Origin: Rhizomys pruinosus | Taxonomy: Eukaryota > Chordata > Mammalia > Rodentia > Spalacidae | Assembly (NCBI GenBank): GCA_009823505.1 | Contig: VZQC01005092.1 | Coordinates: forward strand, 927,802 to 991,801 | DNA length: 64,000 bases | Direction: 5' to 3' | Part shown: one piece after another, positions 56,558 to 64,000 of the stretch | Layout: each line of letters begins with the position of its first letter | How positions within the stretch are numbered: the stretch's first letter is position 1 | Translations under genes and position numbers: made by a program | Notes under the pieces: generated by a model | Database searches by the model: none | What the model saw: only the letters and a program-made list of their open reading frames with translations | What the model was told of the DNA's origin: nothing

Positions 56558-57062
56558 TGTTCTTTTACTATGCCTCCCTCTCCATGAGAAATATTTATAT
56601 CTGGGTTGTTGGTACTAGCATCCACATATGAGGGACACCATTTGTCGTTTGTTTTTCTGGGACTGTGTTACTTCACTTAACATAATGTCTTCCAGCTCCA
56701 TCCATTTACCTGCAAATTTCATGATGTTGTCCCTCTTTACTGCTGCATAGTATTCCATTGTATCATTTGATCAACTTGAATTGAACAACAACCTGTCCCC
56801 CCCACTGGATGGTGGGGCTGTGTAGGTGTTTGGGCACAACAGCTGCAGATAGGTTTTGCATGAAGGATGCTTGTACTCTGGATTATCACTTATAGCTAAA
56901 AATGAAAAAAAAAACTGAGAGAAAGATGCAGGACAGTTATGGCAGAATGCATGATCTGGGATGGGGTGGGGGTGGGGGGGGGAGGGAAAGGGAAATAAGC
57001 CTGAACTGAATTGGAAAAATGTATGAAATGCACAAAGCATCAATAAAAACTAATTAAAAAAA
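56558..57062 (+). mobile_element. 5'-inverted (twin-primed) L1 insertion
   Basis: Positions 56600-56763 are the antisense L1 ORF2 end ('GGGACTGTGTTACTTCACTT', 'CTGCTGCATAGTATTCCATTG'). At 56764 the sequence flips to sense L1 3'UTR ('GATCAACTTGAATTGAAC', a G-rich tract at 56955-56988, 'GAAATGCACAAAGCATCAATA') with an A-rich tail. This is the classic twin-priming layout. AATAAAGTGA occurs on both sides (about 56533-56543 and 57065-57075), a probable TSD. Confidence 0.88.
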
Positions 57063-57075
57063 ATAAATAAAGTGA

Positions 57076-58568
57076 AATGAATATTCAGAGCTTTGTGAAT
57101 ATCTAGCTCCAAATGTCCCAGTTTATAGGTCTACATATAATTTGTTTCTCAAATATCTCACAGAAAGGTAGCCAAAGGTGAACAGGAAGGGGAATGTGTA
57201 CTCCATTTCTTCATTTTTTTCAGTAAATAGAATTTTTGTACATTTCATATATTTAAAAAATATTTGACCTCTTCACCTATCGTAGCCCCATAGTCTACTT
57301 CCAAGATTTCATACATTATGTCATATATGTTATGGTCTATGGAGTCATGTTTGTATACCTGGGGGTCACTGGGAATGAGTTCATTCAGTATTTACTCCAT
57401 TTCTTAAGGACAGGAAAGTATCAAGTTCCAAAAACAGATCCAAATTTCTGTTGCTGCTTTTGGAAAGCAGCAATCACATGCCACTCTTGAGTGAAACTTC
57501 TGTCCTCAAATGCAAAATAAATTATTTCCCAAATATTAGATCACCCCAATACTTTTTCAATCATAGCATCAACTGTAGGTTAATAGATAAAATATGAAGG
57601 AAATGATACTGAACAGCTCCGCAGCCACATTTTCTTTCAGAAAAGAATAATTTCCCCAAATATTTTTAGAACACATAACATAAATTACCTGACAAGGTTA
57701 TTGAAAGTTTTTGATTTTATTGATCTACTGATGAAGTAGCTATTAAATTTTAAAACTAGTTCTAAGATTAAGTATTCATAGACAAATAACGTTGAATTAG
57801 ACTGAGCTTGGTGCATTTAATTTTAAATTGTTTAACATAAAAAATGACACATTCTTTATCCTTTAGGCTTATTTTTCCAGATGAAAGAAGATATTTGCAT
57901 CTTTACTAGTCAAACTCTTTAAGCCAACATGTTCCTCTCCAGAGTTGTAAAATCAGTCAATTAAAAATCCAATCAATCCCAACTATGCATGAGGGAGAGT
58001 CTAGAAAATCCCTGTATATTTCCATGTTTTGGGTAATGCTTTCTGAAGCACTGTATTTACTGAAGTAGGAAAATCAAGACAGGAAATTTGTGTACTTGAC
58101 TGATAAACATGATGGGGGAATACAAATCTCTTGTATTCAGTGAAATATTCTGAGAATTGGACATAAAGCCAAAATTATGAGAAAAAAATACAGAAAAGCA
58201 AAAGAATATAAATTGAGAATCTATAAACAATGCAATGTAAATTATAGTAAATATGTTATATAATGTCATTATGCAATTCAGTAATTACAAATTTTTCTAA
58301 GTTATTTGGACTCTGAATTAAAGGAATTATATGCATGTTGATAATTGAAGAACCCATATTTACTTCCAAAGTAATTACTGTTAAAATAATCAAATGTTTG
58401 AGAATACTATCCTGAAATTTATGGACCTGGGAAGATAAATTAAAAATCCCAATATGAAAACATATTAAGGGAAGTTGCCAATGTATTTATGATTATATAC
58501 TAATAGTGTTAAGTTAAATGAACGTTTAAATTATATATCCCACCATGCTGGAGAAAAAAAGAACAACT
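57076..58568. other. No identified gene or repeat
   Basis: AT-rich unassigned sequence with no LINE or SINE landmark and no meaningful open frame. Confidence 0.4.
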
Positions 58569-58574
58569 TGTTGA

Positions 58575-58785
58575 TGGAGAGAGAGCTCAGGGGATAAGAA
58601 CATATATTGTATTTTACAGACAATCCTAGTTCAGTTCCTAGAACCTTAGATGGGTGGCTCTCATCCACATGTAACACCTGATTAAGGGAACCTACTACAT
58701 CTAGGATCTGTGAGCATCTTTAGTCATGTGAACACACACATGGCATGCACACATTCATGTAATTTTAAAGACTAAGCTAATTTAA
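58575..58785 (+). mobile_element. Diverged B3-type SINE
   Basis: 'GATGGAGAGAGAGCTCAGGGG' and 'TAGTTCAGTTCCTAGAACC', then 'CATGGCATGCACACATTCATG'. Order and spacing fit an old B3, with many substitutions. Confidence 0.55.
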
Positions 58786-59177
58786 ACGTAGTGTAATTCA
58801 GCTATATTTATAATTTTAAGGAAATATCAACTTATAAATAAGTTTGCACATATCATCATGTATATAAGATAGGACTTTTAACATTTGCAACCCTGGGACT
58901 ATATCTTCCCCCAAGAATTCTCTTTTCATATAAAATTATGCATGGATGCTCATAATAGCTTTAATTTTAATTTAAAAATTGAAAATCGTTCAGATATATT
59001 TTATACAAGTGAGTTTAATATAAAATGTTTTATACTATTTTAATAAAAGTGAGTCATTTCTCTGAAAAAAAGCCTTTGAAACATGTTATAAGCTTAGTAA
59101 TAAAATATATATGTACATATATTATAAGTATATGTGTTTGCAGGTACAGCTTAAGGCTATTTAATGAAAATCACAGT

Positions 59178-60200
59178 GCCAGGCAGGAGAAACTTCCCTT
59201 TGAGTTGTTGGACAGGTGAATCCCCAAAGAATGCAGAGTATTGCCACAGTTCTTTATTAACTCATAGAACTTGACGTTAAGACCCTATTGCTGAAAATAC
59301 CGCATACCTTGGACACAGGACTGACAGAAATTGAGATGGAGCTGACCTGGAAAGTTCCTTCATAGGAACTAGTATGTACATTGACAAAAGAGAGAAAAGA
59401 TCAATGGCTATACCCAAATGCATGTCCTATAAACCATAACAATGAACAGACAGCAAGATATCTGTGTAAGTTAAATAATAACATTTTTAAGTTAGAATTA
59501 ACCATAGCTGTCTAATTTTCAATAGGAAAAATTAAATGGCTGGTACAGCAAACATAGCCAAATAAATATGGAGCCAAATATGTTGGGACAAGCATAGACT
59601 TTGGAGGAGAATCTAATACTGCCAATTTTCTAAACATTGTAATGTCTTACTACATTCTTTTTTTTTTTTTTTCTTTTGTATGTGTATGAATGTACTGTCT
59701 GCATGCAGGTTTGTGCACCCGTGTTGTGCAATGCTGCGGAGGTCAGAAGAGGGTCTCGGATTCCCCTGGAACTGGAGTTCTCCTGGAATTGGAGTTACAG
59801 ACGGTTCTTAGCCGCCATGTGGGTGCTGGGGATCAAACCCGTGTCCTCTGCAAGAGCAGTCGGTGCTCTTAACCCCTAGACTATCTCTCCAGCCCAATCT
59901 TACTACATTCTTAATACTTTTCCTTATATTCACAGGTAAGTGTAGCATAATTTATAACCATCAGAGAGATGGTTGAGCAGGAAGGTGATTGCAACTGCAT
60001 TTTTCTAGATAGTTCTGTCCCAAGGACTCCCATGGTGAAAGGACAGGGCCATTCTCTGACTTCACTGTGTGTGTTCCCACATAGCACAATGATCAATGAA
60101 TTCTTAACTGGATAAATATTTACATAATGGGAGGACATAAGTAAATTATAGAATGGATATGAAAAATGAAATAAGGCCAAAGGCAGATTGCAACAATCAA
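59178..60200 (+). repeat. Interspersed repeat copy 2, split by a SINE
   Basis: Second copy of the repeat at 53085 ('GAGAAACTTCCCTTTGAGTTG', 'CTTGGACACAGGACTGACAG'). Sequence continues either side of the SINE at 59660-59897. The unit is more complete here, and no gene is visible. Confidence 0.5.
59660..59897 (-). mobile_element. B3-like SINE (long form), antisense
   Basis: Poly-T, 'GAATGTACTGTCTGCATGCA', 'GTGTTGTGCAATGCTGCGG', the long-form duplication and the end 'TATCTCTCCAGCCC'. Perfect 15-bp TSD TCTTACTACATTCTT (59645-59659 and 59898-59912), so it is probably recent. Its strand has small open frames that are shadows. Confidence 0.96.
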
Positions 60201-60389
60201 GAAATAGTTACAAATACACTTAATAGAATTTCAGCTATATAAAACTTCAAAGCTTAACATCTAATTGAATCAATTAAAAACACCTCTAAAATGTAGCCAT
60301 ACTATCTGTATGTTCTAAACAAGAAATTCACCATAAGTAAAAGGTCCAAATTTAAAAATTAAAATGATATGTTAGTATATGCTATTTTA

Positions 60390-60551
60390 TTTTATTTTAT
60401 TTTATTTTATTTATTTATTTATTTTTGGTCTTTTCGAGACAGGGTCTCCCTGTAGCCCCAGCTGTCCTGGAACTCACTCTGTAGACCAGGCTGGCCTTGA
60501 ACTCACAGAGATCCGCCTGCCTCTGCCTCCCGAGTGCTAGGATTAAAGGCG
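60390..60551 (-). mobile_element. B1 SINE, antisense, 5'-truncated
   Basis: Tail (TTTTA)n/(TTTA)n, then 'GAGACAGGGTCTCCCTGTAG', 'CAGGCTGGCCTTGAACTCAC' and 'CCTCCCGAGTGCTAGGATTA'. It stops at 'AAGGC', so about 20 bases of the B1 start, including most of the A box, are missing. Perfect 16-bp TSD AGTATATGCTATTTTA (60374-60389 and 60552-60567). Confidence 0.95.
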
Positions 60552-61029
60552 AGTATATGCTATTTTAAGTGATACTAAACAAAACTACTTAGAGATTATG
60601 TCAGGCAAACCCACTTTCAAACATGAGAGTATTTAAGAAACTTTGGCCAATAATTGTTAGACCAGGACTAAAGGAAATCACAAAGTCGTAAAGCGATTTG
60701 AAAAGCAGAACATTCCCCTGGATCCAAATGACATTTACTAAATATCGATAATGCAACAAGAACAAAATGTGAATCCATAAAAAGTAGTTTTATTTGTGTG
60801 AAGTAAATACATCAAAAGTAAGTTTTCTGAAAATACAAGTCTCGCATATATATAAAGTGTTTTACAGTCATGTGGTGACACACTTTGGCCAGTACAGTGA
60901 CCAAGAATATTATTCAAATGAAAACAATAGAGAAGAAATTTATCACAAAATAAAATAGAAAAATCATGAACTATAAAATTTCACTTATATAAATAAAATG
61001 GAAATATGAGATCTTCAAAAGATTTCTTA

Positions 61030-61165
61030 GTGCTTGAGAACAAGGATCATTCTTAGAGGGGTTCAAGGTTCAATTTACAGCCTTCACAGGTGGGGGCTCA
61101 CAACCACCTACAACTCAAGCTGCAGGCTTCCAAGGCATCTGATTTCCATGAGAACCTGTAGACAT

Positions 61166-61196
<31 letters not shown>

Positions 61197-61210
61197 CGCA
61201 CACAATTCAA
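61030..61210 (+). mobile_element. Diverged B2/B3-type SINE with (CA)n tail
   Basis: 'GGGGGCTCACAACCACCTACA' and 'GGCATCTGATTTCCATGAG', then 'GTAGACATACACACACACAC'. The (CA)n run is at 61164-61203. It is a degraded copy. Confidence 0.6.
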
Positions 61211-61261
61211 AACTCTAAAAATAAAATAGTAATATTTAGAAGAAAGATTTATGTGGAAATT

Positions 61262-61560
61262 TATTTATTTTATTTATTTTTACTTTTTTTAATAATAGGT
61301 CATAAGTAATGAATACAGGCATCCTTCATGTAAAACCAATTTGCAAATAGCTATGCCCAAACTTATACAACCCGAGGCCCATACCAATGTAACCCACCAT
61401 AATAATTAGTACTGTTTAAATGCCTGTATATCTAACTGCTTGTTCTACTTCAGTAGGAGTAGAAGGTTATTTCGGGATAAACTACCAACCCATGAAAGGA
61501 AACACCCTGAACCGACCAGAGTCCAAAACGACATCTCCAAGGAAATATATTTTAAATTTA
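61262..61560 (-). mobile_element. 5'-inverted L1 3'UTR insertion, minus strand
   Basis: Positions 61285-61392 are antisense L1 3' end ('AATAATAGGTCATAAGTAATG', 'CAGGCATCCTTCATGTAAA', 'CTATGCCCAAACTTATACAA') after a T-rich start. Positions 61393-61560 are in sense orientation relative to the same 3'UTR (matching the reverse complement of about 33800-34010). Read on the minus strand, this is an inverted 5' piece followed by the 3' piece with its tail. Confidence 0.7.
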
Positions 61561-61615
61561 CTAAAGCTATTATTTTGGTTTTCAGGAATGTGTACACTTT
61601 TAGAAAACAGATTAG

Positions 61616-61880
61616 GGGCTGGAGAGATGGCTCAGCGGTTAAGAGCACCGACTTCTCTTGCAGAGGTCCTGGGTTCGATTCCCAGCACCTACATGGCAGC
61701 TAAGAACTGCCTTGCCGGGCATGGTGGCACATGCCTTTAATCTTAGCACTCAGGAAGCAGAGGCAGGTAGATCTTTGTGAGTTCAAGGCCAACCTGGTCT
61801 ACAGAGTGAGTTCCTGTCCAGCTGGGGCTTATAGGGAGAACCCCTGTTCTCAAAAAAAGACAAAAAAAAAAAAAAAAAAA
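61616..61880 (+). mobile_element. Chimeric SINE: B3-like head joined to B1
   Basis: 61616-61710 is the first 95 or so bases of a B3-like SINE ('GGGCTGGAGAGATGGCTCAG', 'GGGTTCGATTCCCAGCACC', 'CAGCTAAGAACTG'). It passes directly, via 'CCTT', into a full B1 ('GCCGGGCATGGTGGCACATG' ... 'GAACCCCTGTTCTCAAAAA') with an A20 tail. The B3 3' half is absent beyond the B1, and I find no TSD around either piece alone or both together. Confidence 0.9.
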
Positions 61881-62639
61881 AGGCTGGAATATTATTAATG
61901 AAAACATCCGTTTTCAATTTCTAACTTCACAAACATATACATATATAATCAAAAAGTACATAGAAATTATGAAATAAAACTCAAAACCTCAATAAAAATT
62001 GGAAAGGGGGAAAATACCCGACAAATTTGAAAATGCTGAATATGTCAGTCATTATTCATTATTGCTTCCTCAAAATCTTGATCTTCTCCAGCTACCATTT
62101 GTAAACCATATACATGAATTGGGCTTAATTTGAAAAAATGCAGGCTTGCTTATATCATAAACAATGTATTCCAAATGGGAACACATTACAAAGAAAACAG
62201 AAGTAGAGGCACATTTAGTGAAACAAAAATACATTCCAGGCACAAAATGTAAAAGACAGCAAACAAATTTTATAAACAGCAACCTGGTAGTATAAGTCCT
62301 TCTTTATCTCACTAATGACTCACAACATGACTCTAAATAAAGCATCACAGGAAGAAATAAATTTAAATTTCCTTAACTAGATTAACTTATACAGCATGCA
62401 ATGGATATGTTACAAGTTAAAGGAAAAACAATAGCCAGAGTGAAGAATATCTTAAAGCATAAAACCCCATAGTGTGAAAAGCATGGTGCAGGCAAGTCAC
62501 TTTCACTGCTAATATTTAATGCAGTGCTAAAAACTCAAAAGAAAAAGGTCCAAAACCCTGTGGTGGAAAGCCGAGTCCCTTGGTAAAGACATTTTTTTCT
62601 TTTTGCAAAGATTATTGATCTGGGATTGATCCCAGGAGC

Positions 62640-62711
62640 TACAAAATAGGAGAGCAATGTCTTCTGGAATTTAGCCTCTGACCTCCACTGGCATGTGTGT
62701 GTGTGAGTGCA

Positions 62712-62755
<44 letters not shown>

Positions 62756-62790
62756 AATAAAAATAAATAAAATGTAATAAAATTTTAGAA
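62640..62790 (+). mobile_element. B2-type SINE remnant with (CA)n
   Basis: 'CTTCTGGAATTTAGCCTCTGACCTCC' and 'GGCATGTGTGTGTGTGAGTGC', then (AC)n at 62715-62744 and AAATAAAAATAAATAAA. Only the 3' half is recognisable. Confidence 0.5.
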
Positions 62791-63452
62791 AAGAATACTA
62801 AGAAATTGAAATACATTTACAGAATGTAAAAGAGGATTTCAACTCTAATGATATTAAAAGCTCACTTCTAAACAGTATGATGGTCTAAAATTAAAGAGTC
62901 ATATAGCCTTGGTTAAAAAGAAATAGAGAAGATAAACATATTTTCTATTCATTGTCAATTTAAAAGTATCACTACAACAATTTATAAATTAGAATTATTA
63001 ATATCATATTATCTAATGCTCTATAACATAGTTAATGACAATTTAAAGTGTTCTATACATTCACTTAATACCTTTTCATTAATCAAAATAATTCCTAATT
63101 CACCATTATGTTTAAATGACTCAAATAAATATGTGGACTTCTTATGATACATTATAGATGTGGAATTATTTAATCACACCCTTTAGAGCTGCCCTTTAAA
63201 TTCTTTTATGTAAATTTGTACTCCTGAAGACTATTTTTAATCTTGTATAAATATGCTTTTCAAAGTCTTCATTCACTCATCCTTGAAAATTCTAAACATC
63301 TACTTGTACTGTGTTTGTACTTGTACTGTGCTTGTCTCTGGAAACTCATAGCTATGAATATTCTGTTATACTCTCTTTTTCCTTCAAATATTATCCTTAT
63401 TTTTGTCTTAATTTTAAATTCTGTTTCCATTCATGATTCAAAAAAGTATTAT
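62791..63452. other. No identified gene or repeat
   Basis: Very AT-rich unassigned sequence. The short frame at 63243-63494 runs into a SINE and is not a gene. Confidence 0.4.
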
Positions 63453-63466
63453 AAAAATGAAGTTTC

Positions 63467-63694
63467 TGGGGCTGGAGAGATGGTTCAGCGGTAAAGGGCA
63501 CCAACTGCTCTTGCAGAGGACCCATGTTCGATTCCCAGAAGCCACATGATGGCTAAGAACCGTTCTTTAATTCCAGTTCGAGGGGAATCTGATACCCTCT
63601 TCTGACCTCCATGGCATTGCACGACACGGGTGCACCAACCTACATGTAGACAGTACACTCATACACATAAAAATAATAAATAAATAATAATTTA
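63467..63694 (+). mobile_element. B3-like SINE (short form)
   Basis: 'GGGGCTGGAGAGATGGTTCAG', 'GTTCGATTCCCAGAAGCC', 'ATTGCACGACACGGGTGCAC' and an AATAAATAAATAATAA tail. Perfect TSD AAAAATGAAGTTT (63453-63465 and 63695-63707). The remaining 290 bases of the window hold nothing recognisable. Confidence 0.96.
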
Positions 63695-64000
63695 AAAAAT
63701 GAAGTTTGACTAAGTGTATTTTATTGGGAAAAATCCATTATTTCTTATCTGGGCTAGGTAACCTATGCATTACTTTTTTCATGTAGTTGTTCCTAGATAA
63801 ATATAATTTCTATTAGAAAAAAGTAGAAAGGGTATAAGTGAGAGCTCTATGTCATATGATTAATATTTACGTTTTGAGTCACACTTTCCATTTTAGATTC
63901 TGAAACTGCATACTCTCTATGTTTTTCATCAAATTGTCAGTGTATTGCATTCTATTAGGTTTAATTGACAATATGTATATAGCTCCGACAGCCCTGTAAA

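Overview
This is a stretch of mammalian nuclear DNA, almost certainly from a muroid rodent. It is AT-rich and intergenic. It is packed with rodent-type L1 LINEs, B1 (7SL-derived) SINEs, tRNA-derived SINEs of the B2/B3 superfamily, ID-like remnants, ERVL-MaLR (ORR1-like) LTR pieces, and a few older repeats (L2-like, URR1-like). The B2/B3 SINEs match the B3 layout but have their own 3' half, with a 'GCATTGCACGAC' block. This suggests a lineage other than mouse or rat, but I cannot name the species. I recognise no host protein-coding exon; every long open frame that I can identify is L1.

Layout: 1-735 is an antisense stretch sharing 28 bases with 34189-34216. L1-A (+, about 735-3806) is 5'-truncated and carries a B1 piece and a B3-like SINE. 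Positions 4500-10670 hold B1 copies, a TG-rich tract and one URR1-like repeat. L1-B (-, 10682-17604) is a near full-length L1 with 11-bp target-site duplications (TSDs). It has two 5'UTR units, a 32-bp-arm hairpin, a nested SINE and a nested L1 3' end. A processed retrocopy with TSDs occupies 19815-21084. Positions 23930-25290 are an old L1-like repeat. A pair of 1.2 kb inverted repeats (27792-28991 and 32090-33310) surrounds 3.1 kb of mixed repeats; the right arm ends at the window's only N (33311).

Positions 35672-49172 are a stack of L1s. L1-C is split by the near full-length L1-D (36917-42835), followed by a diverged L1-E and then L1-F (43866-49172). L1-F was later hit by a MaLR provirus remnant with perfect 5-bp TSDs, a full-length U3 snoRNA retropseudogene, an L1 3' end and two SINEs. 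Beyond this are two antisense SINEs, an old antisense L1, a perfect 68-bp AT-centred palindrome beside an ATCT microsatellite, an older sense L1 and two L1 insertions that look 5'-inverted. The window ends with several SINEs, one of which is a B3-like/B1 chimera.

Nothing here looks like a multi-gene system. The value lies in the readable insertion history: nested TSDs, reused target sites, the U3 retrocopy, the palindrome, the inverted duplication at an assembly ambiguity, and a SINE subfamily marked by an internal duplication. Family names are from memory of consensus features, not from a database search. Boundaries given as 'about' may be off by tens of bases.
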